Origin: Paenibacillus sp. FSL R10-2782
GTDB lineage: Bacteria; Bacillota; Bacilli; Paenibacillales; Paenibacillaceae
NCBI RefSeq assembly: GCF_038592985.1
Contig: NZ_CP151951.1
Span: forward strand, 5,496,501-5,560,500
Length of the DNA stretch: 64,000 nucleotides
Direction of reading: 5' to 3'
Shown here: piece by piece, positions 36,981 to 45,644 of the stretch
Numbering within the stretch: position 1 is the first letter of the stretch
Layout: each line of letters begins with the position of its first letter
Translations under genes and position numbers: made by a program
Notes under the pieces: model-generated
Databases searched by the model: none
What the model was told of the DNA's origin: nothing
Seen by the model: only the letters and a program-made list of their open reading frames with translations

Positions 36981-37034
36981 GTTTGAACCTTCCTTCTGTT
37001 TTTTATGCTAACCGGTATGAAGCTGGTGTAAGCC

Positions 37035-37919
37035 TTAGCCTTTTACTGCACCAACGGTAAGTCCCTTTACAAAATATCTTTGGAAAAATGGATACACAAT
37101 TAAGATCGGCAAGACACCAATTACCGCAAGCGCCATACGTGTAGATTCCTGTGGAATGTCTGCTGCCAGCTCTGTTTGAGTGCCAAAGTCACTGCTAGAT
37201 AAATACTGAATATCAAGTAAAATACGGTTCAATAGGTTTTGTAAGCTGTATAGCTTACTGTCTGTTATATAAACCATGCCATTAAACCAATCATTCCAGT
37301 ATTGAATCGTTAGAAATAAACCAACGGTAGCAAGTATCGGCAAGGACAGAGGTAACACAATTCTTAAAAAGGTGAAAAACTCACCCGCTCCATCTATTTT
37401 TGCTGACTCAATAAGAGCACTAGGAATAGATGTCATAAAAAAGGTTCGCATTAACATGATGTAAAAAGCATTCGTCAGCAAGGAAGGTAGAATTAATGCC
37501 AGCATCGTATTTTTTAAGTCAAATAGCTGGGTATAAACGAGATAGGTTGGCACTAAACCACCATTAAACAGCATCGTGAAGAAAACAAATAATGATAAAA
37601 ATTTATTTAGGGGCATATCTTTTCGTGATAACGGGTATGCAAGTGAAGCAGTAATAATTAATCCGCATACCGTACCTATTAAAGTAACCATGATCGTAAT
37701 GCCATACGCGTGAAAAATCCGATCTGCATCTTGCCAAATATATTGATAAGCATCAAAACTAAATTTTTCAGGTATAAAAGAATAACCATTCAAATAAATA
37801 GTCCTTTCATCTGTAACAGAAGAAATAACAAGTAAAATAAAAGGTAGAATACACATAGCTGAGATGAGAAAGAGGATCACGTGCATACTTATTTGCCAAA
37901 TTTGTTGTCGCTGTTTCAA
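37035..37919 (-). CDS. ABC-type sugar-family permease (YtcP/LplC-like)
   Basis: 294 residues, six membrane segments, with the ATPase-coupling EAA loop near SIPSALIESAKIDGAGEFFT. The TTG start at 37919 is chosen because AAGGAGGTAACTAGC lies just upstream; the open frame to 37997 overlaps the preceding gene. Second of the two membrane subunits, 13 bp after the first permease gene. Confidence 0.88.
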   Translation of the reverse strand: MKQRQQIWQISMHVILFLISAMCILPFILLVISSVTDERTIYLNGYSFIPEKFSFDAYQYIWQDADRIFHAYGITIMVTLIGTVCGLIITASLAYPLSRKDMPLNKFLSLFVFFTMLFNGGLVPTYLVYTQLFDLKNTMLALILPSLLTNAFYIMLMRTFFMTSIPSALIESAKIDGAGEFFTFLRIVLPLSLPILATVGLFLTIQYWNDWFNGMVYITDSKLYSLQNLLNRILLDIQYLSSSDFGTQTELAADIPQESTRMALAVIGVLPILIVYPFFQRYFVKGLTVGAVKG

Positions 37920-37932
37920 GCTAGTTACCTCC

Positions 37933-38865
37933 TTAGAACATAGCGTTATCTTTGTTGATTTTTCTAACAATATAGTTGGATATAAATACAAGCACACAGC
38001 CTACAATCGACTGATACAAACCTGCAGCAGAGGACATTCCAATGTCTCCTAGTGTCATTAAAGAACGGTACACATAAGTATCAATAACGTTCGTAGTTGA
38101 TTGCAATGCCCCTGCATTTAACGGTACTTGATAAAATAATCCAAAGTCAGAATAAAAAATTCTACCAATTTGAAGTAAAGTCATAATCGTGACAACAGGC
38201 ATTAAAAGTGGAATTGTAATCGTGCGAATTTGTTGCCAAGTTGTTGCACCATCTAATTTTGCCGCCTCATAGTATTCATTGTCGATACCAACAATAGTGG
38301 CTAAAAAGATAACACATAGATAGCCGGCACTTTTCCATATGTGCACGATAGTTAAAATGTAAGGCCAATATTTTGCCTCGCTATACCATGAAATATCTGA
38401 TATGCCAAGCCAAGGTAAAATAGTTTTGTTAATAAACCCAGTTTCAAGACTAAGTAGTGCAAATACGAGATAACCCACGATAATCATCGAAATTAAATAA
38501 GGCATAAGTATGGCGGTTTGATAAAAACGTGACATAAAGCGGTTTTTAATTTCGTTTAAAAAAATAGCAATACTTACGCCAACAATAAGGTTTAATATAA
38601 TAAAGCCGCCATTGTACAGAATAGTATTTCGTGTAATGATGTAAGCATCCGTTGTTTTAAAAAGATATTCAAAGTTTTCAAGTCCGATCCATTCACTTCT
38701 AAAAATGCCTTGTGAGTAGTTGTAATCTTTAAAGGCAATGATAATGCCAAATAGAGGTAAATAATTGTTAATAATCAAATATGCAAGTCCAGGCACCATC
38801 ATCAGAAAAAGCACAAAGTATTTTTTCGTTTTGTTCATTCGCTTTTGAAATGCAAGCTGAGTCAT
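37933..38865 (-). CDS. ABC-type sugar-family permease (LplB/YtpP-like)
   Basis: 310 residues, six membrane segments starting FVLFLMMVPGLAYLIIN; EAA-type coupling loop near DNEYYEAAKLDGATTWQQIR. The ATG at 38865 follows GAGGGAAGGATTTGTTTC. First gene of the operon permease-permease-binding protein-phosphoesterase. The whole block is noticeably AT-rich, unlike the chromosomal genes at the right. Confidence 0.88.
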   Translation of the reverse strand: MTQLAFQKRMNKTKKYFVLFLMMVPGLAYLIINNYLPLFGIIIAFKDYNYSQGIFRSEWIGLENFEYLFKTTDAYIITRNTILYNGGFIILNLIVGVSIAIFLNEIKNRFMSRFYQTAILMPYLISMIIVGYLVFALLSLETGFINKTILPWLGISDISWYSEAKYWPYILTIVHIWKSAGYLCVIFLATIVGIDNEYYEAAKLDGATTWQQIRTITIPLLMPVVTIMTLLQIGRIFYSDFGLFYQVPLNAGALQSTTNVIDTYVYRSLMTLGDIGMSSAAGLYQSIVGCVLVFISNYIVRKINKDNAMF

Positions 38866-39046
38866 GAAACAAATCCTTCCCTCTTTGTTGTAGTAAGTCA
38901 GTAGTATCACAGAAAGATTTACCAGAAGTAACTAGGTATTTACCACAAGTAAACATCTTGATTATAAAACAGCTTTATTAATACTAAATTAACTACCCGT
39001 TAAGTACGTGTAAATATAGTAGTTTCCTAACTTGCTCTTGTTGTCA

Positions 39047-39100
39047 TAAAAAAAACACCTTCAAGATCATATCTTACGACATGATCTTGAAGGTGTTTTG
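39047..39100 (-). terminator. Strong terminator hairpin
   Basis: AACACCTTCAAGATCAT (39054-39070) pairs perfectly with ATGATCTTGAAGGTGTT (39081-39097); eight or more T follow on the minus strand. It shields the importer operon from the ABC-F side. Confidence 0.85.
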
Positions 39101-39393
39101 ATGAGTTTCACGTTTTGGGGGGCAGTCCCCGTTCACTTTGCAAGTCCTTAAGTATCCCCTGATAAACGGGCGAACTGCCCATCGTTTGACATGACTACAT
39201 AATCGCTAACTAAGCTACTATTATTGGCTGATTTCAACCAATTTTTGTACAAGATCCTCGACCAGTGCCAACTCAGATAAAAAATCTTTATAAAATGCCA
39301 GGTCAGGTTGGATTGGAGGGTAAAAAACGATAATATCTCCATGGTTCAGATATCATCACGACCACGGCAAGAGCTATCAAGAAATCAATGCAG

Positions 39394-39430
39394 TAAAAAG
39401 ACACTGAGATTCTATTCATCAGTGTCTTAT
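39394..39430 (-). terminator. Terminator of the ABC-F gene
   Basis: AAGACACTGA (39398-39407) pairs with TCAGTGTCTT (39419-39428) and five T follow on the minus strand. Confidence 0.8.
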
Positions 39431-39550
39431 TTATTGATACTTTTCCACCAACATCATGTTTCATCATTGAACTCGAACTAATTCACTTTAGCCCTATTCG
39501 CTGTAACTGACTTCACTTTCTTGTAATCATTTCAATCAGAGAGTTGTAAT

Positions 39551-41290
39551 TTAAAGCAACTTAATCAGCTCTTCTAGCTCATCAACCAATACTTTTGCAA
39601 GTTCAAAATCAGTATCTTTTAAAGCCAATTCTATTTTCATTTCAACTGATTTTTTCTTTTGTTCAGTTTCTAAATAGTCTCTATCAAAATGACTAGCATA
39701 AATCATCTGTCTAAATTTTCGCATACTCATTTTTCTAATCGTCTTATCGTCAATGATTAAAACATAATCCATACCATTTACAACAGAATAGAAATCATGA
39801 GAAATCATGAGAATCGCACCTTTATAGTCTTCAATCGCTTTCTCCAGTGCTATTTGTGTATAGGTGTCTAAATGGCTTGTCGGTTCATCAAGAAGCAATA
39901 CATTTGCTTTACTGGCAGAAACTTTAGCCAATTGAAGCATATTTCTTTCTCCACCAGATAAAGATTCTATCTTTTGATTAACGGTTTCTCCTTCAAAGCC
40001 ATAGTTTGAAATATACGATCTAATCTCATCATAAGTTTTAAACCCAGCATCGATGAATTCATCTAGTATTGTATTAGTATCCTTTAGCATTTCACCTTGA
40101 ATCTGAGATAAATAAGCCACTTTAACATCAGCATTTATTTCAATTGAATCATGATTATTTTTAAAGATTTCTCGGAGTAAAGTCGTTTTCCCGGTACCGT
40201 TTGAACCGATAATGGCTACTTTATCTGTAGATTTTATCTCAAAGTTAACATTGTCTAAAAGCAACTCATCAAAGGCAACACTATAATTATTGACATTTAC
40301 AACAATGGTGTCTTCAATTTCATTATCAATACCAAAACTAATATTCGGTTGCTTAATATCAACAAATGGCGCTTTAATTCTGCGCGCTTCCAATCTTTCT
40401 TGAAACTTAACTCTAGCTTTTAACGCTCTACCTCTAGATGCTTCTGCATTATAAGTTGCGATAGCTCTAAGATTATTGATTATGTTCTCGTTTCTCTCAA
40501 TTTCTTCATCTTCAGCGATTGTGAGTTCTTGTAACTCAATTTTAGTCTGAAGTAATGAGAAGTTATAATCAATATATCGCCCATCGAACTCTTGGATTTC
40601 CGTATTTTCAAGGTGTATAATTTTGTTGAAACAATGATTCAATAGATATCGGTTGTGCGTAACAACTAGCAGCATTCCCTTGTGGGAATTAATAAGATTT
40701 TTAAGTGCATTTAGGTTTTCAAAGTCTAAAAATACATCTGGTTCGTCCATAATCATTAAGTCTGGACTACTAAGCATTTCCTTCATCACTTGAATAAGTT
40801 TGAATTCCCCACCACTCAGGTCGGATACCCTAAGATCTTTTAGCTTCATGAGGTTTGCTAGATTTAGTTTCTTATTAATGTTGCTTTCAAAATCATCCCC
40901 ACCCATTGAATCAAATGCGTCTAAAGCTAATTGATACTTTTCTAGTAACGATTCAATATCCGATGATGTTTCCATTTCAGTACAAATAGATGTTATTTCA
41001 TTTTGTATCTTAATAAATTCTTCTCCTATATATTCAAAAACGGTTGTTTCTTTAGTTTTGTCTACTTGTGAGAACTGACTTACATACCCAATTCTGCAAG
41101 TTGGGTCTATCTCTAACTTGCCATCGAACAAATATCTTTCCGGATCCATCAGTATATCTATCAGTGTACTTTTCCCACTGCCACTTGTTCCTATAAAAGC
41201 GCAATGCTGTGCCTCTTCAAACGTAAATGAAATGTTTTTATATAGTTCTTTTTGCGGAAATGAGAAGGATAAATTATCAACTTTTATCAT
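39551..41290 (-). CDS. ABC-F family ATPase (Lsa/Vga-type ribosomal protection group)
   Basis: 579 residues, two ABC domains and no membrane segments. Walker A motifs: GTSGSGKST (34-42) and GSNGTGKTT in the second half; signatures LSGGEFKL and LSGGERNM; Walker B LMIMDEPDVFLD and VLLLDEPTSHLD. The inter-domain linker lies around residues 240-310 (RALKARVKFQERLEARRIK). ABC-F proteins act on ribosomes; the antibiotic-resistance branch protects against lincosamides, pleuromutilins, streptogramins or macrolides, but others are housekeeping. Very AT-rich. It stands next to a decayed AraC-GyrI gene. Resistance is a possibility only. Confidence 0.85.
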   Translation of the reverse strand: MIKVDNLSFSFPQKELYKNISFTFEEAQHCAFIGTSGSGKSTLIDILMDPERYLFDGKLEIDPTCRIGYVSQFSQVDKTKETTVFEYIGEEFIKIQNEITSICTEMETSSDIESLLEKYQLALDAFDSMGGDDFESNINKKLNLANLMKLKDLRVSDLSGGEFKLIQVMKEMLSSPDLMIMDEPDVFLDFENLNALKNLINSHKGMLLVVTHNRYLLNHCFNKIIHLENTEIQEFDGRYIDYNFSLLQTKIELQELTIAEDEEIERNENIINNLRAIATYNAEASRGRALKARVKFQERLEARRIKAPFVDIKQPNISFGIDNEIEDTIVVNVNNYSVAFDELLLDNVNFEIKSTDKVAIIGSNGTGKTTLLREIFKNNHDSIEINADVKVAYLSQIQGEMLKDTNTILDEFIDAGFKTYDEIRSYISNYGFEGETVNQKIESLSGGERNMLQLAKVSASKANVLLLDEPTSHLDTYTQIALEKAIEDYKGAILMISHDFYSVVNGMDYVLIIDDKTIRKMSMRKFRQMIYASHFDRDYLETEQKKKSVEMKIELALKDTDFELAKVLVDELEELIKLL

Positions 41291-41328
41291 GGTGTTACCT
41301 TTCTTTATAACTAAAATGGTGACTATTA

Positions 41329-41849
41329 TTAGAGGTATTGCAGAACATAGATTTTGAGTTTACCGTTGTTAGAGTAACACTGTTTACCACCAAGTTCAAT
41401 CCATTTGTAGCCCATCCCTTGGGGGTCAAAGTTCCATGCTACCTCCTCAACTGTCCTCATAAAAGTGCCGGAATGAACTCGACTTTGATCTCTCCCAGTT
41501 GTAAATGTACCTTATTCGTCTTATCTCGCTCCTTGATCAAATAATGATAAGGCGAGAATACCTCCTGACGAATAGCCAACGGAATAGGTCGGGGAGCTTT
41601 TTGGTAGGCTGCAGGGGTGAGCTGAAAAGCCTTGTTGAATGCTCGTGTAAACGTCTCTTGTGATGAGAATCCATACTTTACGGCAACATCCAGAACCCGC
41701 TGATCCGTGTCGCGGAGCTCGAAGGCGGCACGGCTGATCCTTCGAGTCCAGATGTAATCCCGCAATGTCATCCCGGTTAATCGATTGAACTGTCTGGAAC
41801 AATAATAGGGTGAATAGCCTATTCGTTCCATTTTATTCCATTCGTACAT
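41329..41849 (-). pseudogene. AraC-family regulator with GyrI-like domain, decayed
   Basis: AGGAGGGAAGACTTCC precedes an ATG at 41849. The protein begins MYEWNKMERIGYSPYYCSRQ, which joins the normal start directly to the helix-turn-helix, so about 20 residues are missing. The second HTH is kept (FSSQETFTRAFNKAFQLTPA). The first frame stops at 41457, but the GyrI-like C-terminus continues in another frame: FMRTVEEVAWNFDPQGMGYK, then YKWIELGGKQCY and a stop at 41329. So deletions and a frameshift broke the gene. Such regulators bind drugs or other hydrophobic ligands. Confidence 0.8.
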
Positions 41850-41932
41850 GGAAGTCTTCCCTCCTTTCCTTTTGATCATATCACCGGCGATTTTTGCATA
41901 CTTGATTCGAGTTGTACAATAAAAACTTGCCG

Positions 41933-41953
41933 TTACTTATGATACGGTTCACC
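41933..41953 (-). repeat. rlmH-3'-end-like attachment core, copy 9
   Basis: TTACTTATGATACGGTTCAC; 19 of 21 bases match the rlmH end. AAAAACTTGCCG on the left is the consensus arm; CATAACGGCG on the right is its inverted partner. Confidence 0.9.
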
Positions 41954-41969
41954 TTAGCGTTCATAACGG

Positions 41970-42015
41970 CGAAAAATCAAAAGGAGCTTGCCGCGGCAGC
42001 TCCTTTTGATTGCTA
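41970..42015 (-). terminator. Cassette-end terminator, downstream of marR-like gene
   Basis: AATCAAAAGGAGCT (41975-41988) pairs perfectly with AGCTCCTTTTGATT (41998-42011), 21 bp inside the core. It ends the MarR transcript 77 bp after its stop; T follows on the minus strand (TTTTTC). Confidence 0.8.
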
Positions 42016-42087
42016 TACTTATTGCACTATCGCTATATCCGATTTCTTAACCTTTGCTTTTTGCTCACACCGATCTCCCGGTGTTCC

Positions 42088-42552
42088 TTACGTCTCTTTA
42101 CAAGACGATGAAGATCTTGTTTTTGTTCTTTCCGCCAGCTTAGTAATCGACTCAATATCTTGATCGGTTAATTGATCCAAAAAATGCTTGCGTATGGCCT
42201 TTGAGACTATGGGAAGGGCTTCATCCAAGGCTGACTTTCCGCCGGGAGTAATAATAACTTCAACACCACGTTCTCTGTCCAATGGCTTTCTCAATACAAG
42301 TCCGCGTTTTTCCATCCGCGTTAGATGATGTGATAATCGGCTCTTATCCCAGTCCATCGAGTCGGCTAATTCCTGTTGGCGAAGCCTACCGTTCCCAAAT
42401 TGGACTAACCGATCTAATACTCCAAAATCGCCCTCTGATAGACCTGTGTGTTCGGACATGTCCTTTACAACACAACCGAAAATTCTCTTAAAGGAACCTT
42501 TCCACATATTCCATATTCCCATTTCCTCTACGTTTAGTTCGTTCTTATCCAT
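42088..42552 (-). CDS. MarR-family transcriptional regulator
   Basis: 154 residues with a winged helix (RLRQQELADSMDWDKSRLSH, then EKRGLVLRKPLDRERGVEVI). It is divergent from the SDR/AKR genes, and the space between holds two copies of GGTTGA-4-TCAACC, the first just upstream of its start. The Met at 42552 (MDKNELN) is preferred over the longer frame to 42588, which would run into the operator; no good ribosome site is visible for either. It probably represses itself and the SDR gene, and responds to a drug, phenolic or oxidant. Confidence 0.88.
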   Translation of the reverse strand: MDKNELNVEEMGIWNMWKGSFKRIFGCVVKDMSEHTGLSEGDFGVLDRLVQFGNGRLRQQELADSMDWDKSRLSHHLTRMEKRGLVLRKPLDRERGVEVIITPGGKSALDEALPIVSKAIRKHFLDQLTDQDIESITKLAERTKTRSSSSCKET

Positions 42553-42568
42553 AGGAACATAATAACAT

Positions 42569-42622
42569 GGTTGACGTATCAACTTCAAGATGTTACAGTG
42601 TTCGTAGGTTGATACGTCAACC
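42569..42622. promoter_or_regulatory. Two palindromic operator sites for the MarR protein
   Basis: GGTTGACGTATCAACt (42569-42584, last base off) and GGTTGATACGTCAACC (42607-42622, perfect). A third, looser pair of half sites (GTTGAC...TATCAACC) lies at 42636-42661. On the minus strand TTGACG of the second site, a 17-bp spacer and TGTAAC form a promoter for the MarR gene, so the operator overlaps it. Confidence 0.65.
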
Positions 42623-42717
42623 TAAAAGGATGACAGTTGACCCGGGGTTAATGTATCAACCAGAGGCTGTATTACAAAGATCGCAGTGGATAAAAGAATG
42701 AAAGGAGTGGTATTACT

Positions 42718-43470
42718 ATGCAGGATAAACCCGTCGCCTTGGTCACCGGGGCCAATAAAGGAATCGGTCTTCAAATCGCGAAGGATCTCGCGGTGCACGG
42801 CTTCACTGTGCTCGTCGGATCGCGCAATCTCGAGAAAGGGGAGACGGCCGTGAAGAGCGTCGGAGCGGATGCCCGCGCCCTCCAGCTCGACGTTACAAAT
42901 CAGGATTCCATCTCCGCCGCGGCAGAGCGCATCCGCAGCGAGCTCGGCCGTCTCGACGTGCTCGTGAACAATGCGGGCATATCGCACGCGGGTCAGCCGG
43001 GCAGGACTCTCGATGAGGTCGGGAAGTCGGGGCGCCCAAGCATCGCGTCTCTAGACGAGGTGCGCGCGGTGTTCGAGACGAACGTGTTCGGCGTCATCGC
43101 CGTCACGCAAGCGATGCTGCCGCTCCTTCGTGAAGCGTCAGCCGCACGTATCGTCAACGTATCGAGCGGCTCGGGCTCACTGACGTTAAACGCGGACCCG
43201 ACTAATTCGCATCGCGAGATGTTCGGCGCCGTTTACAGCCCTTCGAAGACGGCTCTCAACGCGATTACGCTCGCCTTCGCCATCGAACTCGAGTCGACAG
43301 GCATCAAGGTCAATGCGGTATGCCCGGGCTTCACCGCGACGGACCTCAACAACTTTGAAGGCACGGGCACCGTCGAGCAGGCTGCTCGTCATCCCGTACG
43401 CCTTGCAATGCTCGGCGAGGACGGTCCGACGGGAACATTCTCAAACGAGAGACGCCAGCTCCCTTGGTGA
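42718..43470 (+). CDS. Short-chain dehydrogenase/reductase
   Basis: 250 residues, classical SDR: TGANKGIG (NAD(P) binding, about residues 10-17), LVNNAGISH, catalytic Ser in VNVSSGSGSL and YSPSK with Tyr/Lys. The end DGPTGTFSNERRQLPW is the normal C-terminus of this group of carbonyl-reductase-like enzymes. AAAGGAGTGG precedes the ATG. GC-rich (clearly above the neighbours), which suggests a separate source. Likely regulated by the divergent MarR. Confidence 0.9.
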   Translation: MQDKPVALVTGANKGIGLQIAKDLAVHGFTVLVGSRNLEKGETAVKSVGADARALQLDVTNQDSISAAAERIRSELGRLDVLVNNAGISHAGQPGRTLDEVGKSGRPSIASLDEVRAVFETNVFGVIAVTQAMLPLLREASAARIVNVSSGSGSLTLNADPTNSHREMFGAVYSPSKTALNAITLAFAIELESTGIKVNAVCPGFTATDLNNFEGTGTVEQAARHPVRLAMLGEDGPTGTFSNERRQLPW

Positions 43471-43560
43471 TTTAATCTCGAGCACTGGCTCGCCAGAAAA
43501 TGCGTGAACAACCTGAAGGCGTGACCCTTCCCTATATACACTTAAGGAGTGTGTTATCAA

Positions 43561-44532
43561 ATGGAATATGTAAAACTTGGACGCAGCGGATTGGAAATTT
43601 CAAAGTTAAGCCTTGGAACCATGAGCTTCGGAGTACCTGAAAGTGGCAATACCCCGTGGTCGTTAAATGAAGAGCAAAGCAGACCGATCATTAATAAAGC
43701 ACTGGAATTGGGCATCAACTTTTTCAGTACCGCCAATATGTATTCCGATGGAACAAGCGAAGAAATTCTCGGACGTGCCTTAAAGGACTTCGCTCGTCGT
43801 GACGAAGTCGTCATTGCTACAAAGGTATTTGTTCCGATGCGTAAGGGTCCGAATGCGATGGGACTTTCCCGTAAAGCCATCATGACCGAAATTGATAACA
43901 GTCTAAAACGGCTTGGAACGGACTACATCGATTTGTACCAGATCCATCGTTGGGATCCACATACGCCAATTGAGGAGACAATGGAGGCTCTTCACGATTT
44001 AGTTAAGGCAGGCAAGGTCAGATACATCGGAGCATCCTCCATGCTGGCATGGCAGTTTGCGAAAGCTCAGCATGTCGCGAAGCGAAATGGCTGGACACGG
44101 TTCGTTTCCATGGAAAATAGACTTAATTTGCTCTATCGGGAAGAAGAAAGGGAAATGCTCCCCCTTTGCAAAGATGAGGGAGTTGGCGTCACTCCTTACC
44201 TGCCTTTGGCTGCAGGCCGGTTAACCCGGGATTGGAATGAGCAGACCTCGCGATCCGAGAATGACCAGGTAGCAAAGGCGTTGTTTTCAAGAACGGAAGA
44301 AGCTGATCGCAAAGTTGCGGCAAGAGTTGCGGAAGTTGCCGCTACCCGAGGCCTGCCACGCGCACAAATTGCACTTGCGTGGTTGTTGCAAAAAGAAGAG
44401 ATCACAGCACCGATTATCGGGTCGACCAAGATCAGCCATCTCGAAGATGCTGTTTCGGCATTGTCGGTTAAATTGACAGCTGAAGAAATCACGAGTTTAG
44501 AAGAACTTTATGTACCGCATCCACTAGTATAA
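43561..44532 (+). CDS. Aldo/keto reductase
   Basis: 323 residues, AKR barrel without membrane segments. Tyr of the active site in STANMYSDGTSEE, Lys in VIATKV, His in YQIHRWDPH; the C-terminal NADPH-binding part has APIIGSTKISHLEDA. The ATG at 43561 follows AAGGAG by 12 bases. It lies 90 bp after the SDR gene on the same strand, so both reductases likely share the MarR-controlled transcript and detoxify carbonyl compounds. Confidence 0.9.
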   Translation: MEYVKLGRSGLEISKLSLGTMSFGVPESGNTPWSLNEEQSRPIINKALELGINFFSTANMYSDGTSEEILGRALKDFARRDEVVIATKVFVPMRKGPNAMGLSRKAIMTEIDNSLKRLGTDYIDLYQIHRWDPHTPIEETMEALHDLVKAGKVRYIGASSMLAWQFAKAQHVAKRNGWTRFVSMENRLNLLYREEEREMLPLCKDEGVGVTPYLPLAAGRLTRDWNEQTSRSENDQVAKALFSRTEEADRKVAARVAEVAATRGLPRAQIALAWLLQKEEITAPIIGSTKISHLEDAVSALSVKLTAEEITSLEELYVPHPLV

Positions 44533-44593
44533 ACTGGGTAAAAATGCACAACTGCTCTTCGGGCGGACACGCGATAGTTCATTCAATACAAAC

Positions 44594-44640
44594 AGCGGCA
44601 GCTTCGGACTTTATTTTCTCGTCCATGGCTGCCGCTATTT
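44594..44640 (+). terminator. Terminator of the SDR/AKR operon
   Basis: AGCGGCAGC (44594-44602) pairs with GCTGCCGCT (44628-44636), followed by ATTTCTTC. Confidence 0.75.
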
Positions 44641-44706
44641 CTTCATTTCATCGGCGAAGGTTAGATTCCAAAAAAGATGCAGACGAACCTCTGATATCTT
44701 TCGCCG

Positions 44707-44727
44707 TCACTTATGGTACGGTTCTCC
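44707..44727 (-). repeat. rlmH-3'-end-like attachment core, copy 10
   Basis: 18 of 21 bases match the rlmH end; right arm GCGCTGTCTGTAACGGCAAG is the consensus; TTTCGCCG is the left arm. Confidence 0.9.
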
Positions 44728-44792
44728 GCGCTGTCTGTAACGGCAAGTTTTTGTCGAAGCTCCTTTCTGCACAGAGTATGGCCCAACATTTG

Positions 44793-45137
44793 TTACCGTA
44801 ACTGATGAGGTTCTTTAGCTGAAAATGTAGAAGGAATCTCTCCATCAGAGTAGTAGCGGATTGCCTTACCCGTTTTTCCAGCATACTCAATCTCATTTCT
44901 TGTGCTGTTGCCAATGTAGCCATTTACATCAATCACGAAGATTTCGTCAGAAATATCAATCTTTCTAAAATGGAGATCTCCCAGTAACTCCGCTTGTTCT
45001 TCTGTGATTTCAAAACTTTCAGTTTGTTCAAAGAAGGCTACACTAATCACTATGTTCCCTTGTAGTGTAAGAAATGCATTAGCTTGTCCAAATTGCTCCT
45101 TGAATTTTGTAGAACCGCATAAAGTAATTATTTTCAT
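44793..45137 (-). CDS. Small nucleoside-2-deoxyribosyltransferase/TIR-like fold protein
   Basis: 114 residues beginning MKIITLCGSTKFKEQF, a pattern seen in nucleoside 2-deoxyribosyltransferase-like and related nucleotide-binding Rossmann proteins; EIFVIDVNGYIGNSTRNEIE contains the conserved N/D and NST-x-x-E loop of that fold. Family members hydrolyse or transfer nucleoside bases; some serve in phage defence. The ATG at 45137 follows AGGAAGG. The assignment to the fold is fairly good; the substrate is unknown. Confidence 0.65.
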   Translation of the reverse strand: MKIITLCGSTKFKEQFGQANAFLTLQGNIVISVAFFEQTESFEITEEQAELLGDLHFRKIDISDEIFVIDVNGYIGNSTRNEIEYAGKTGKAIRYYSDGEIPSTFSAKEPHQLR

Positions 45138-45644
45138 AAGCATATCCTTCCTGAGCCGTTTTAAATGGTTTTTCAGGTTCTACACGAAACATAGTGCTTG
45201 AAACCAATGATTTGTTATGCTTTAATCCATAAAATATGGAAAAATATCTGTACATTCCGTAAGATGGTTGTACGAGCAATCCAACTTGAGGGAGTGACAG
45301 ATGCACAAACAGTATACCCGAAATCCGTTGTCATGGATTTAGCTCCCTATTACCATACCTGGTGGAGGAATGCAACCAACCACGTTATGCTCATTAACAT
45401 GTGTGGCTCAAAACCTCAAGAACTAACTTTGGTGTAGAGCCTATTAATTCATATTAAATTTTGTACATTCTCGCACTTTATCCTTCTTTTTCATGATTAA
45501 GCTCTTGACTGTTGTATATAACTCCTATAAACTCATGTCCAAATAGCAATTGAAATTATTATATATAATACTATTATAAGTTAATTTCAAACTGCTAGAG
45601 TTTAGTAAAGAAAGAAATTACATAGGAATAGGAGATCGAATAAA
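45138..45644. other. Intergenic, 507 bp
   Basis: It holds promoters of the divergent genes. A plus-strand stretch at about 45264-45437 (VVMDLAPYYHTWWRNATNHV) reads like a fragment of a protein end, without a start; no family recognised. Confidence 0.35.

Larger units (their letters stand above)
38866..39550. other. Region between ABC-F gene and importer operon, 685 bp
   Basis: It holds the importer promoter, a perfect 17-bp-stem terminator at 39054-39097, an open frame fragment at 39221-39352 (minus; VFYPPIQPDLAFYKDFLSEL) that looks like the end of a lost gene, and the ABC-F terminator at 39394. Confidence 0.5.

Noticed and set aside
45079..45306. 75-codon frame overlapping the start of the 44793 gene
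   Set aside because: Overlaps the better supported gene and its ribosome site; no recognisable product.
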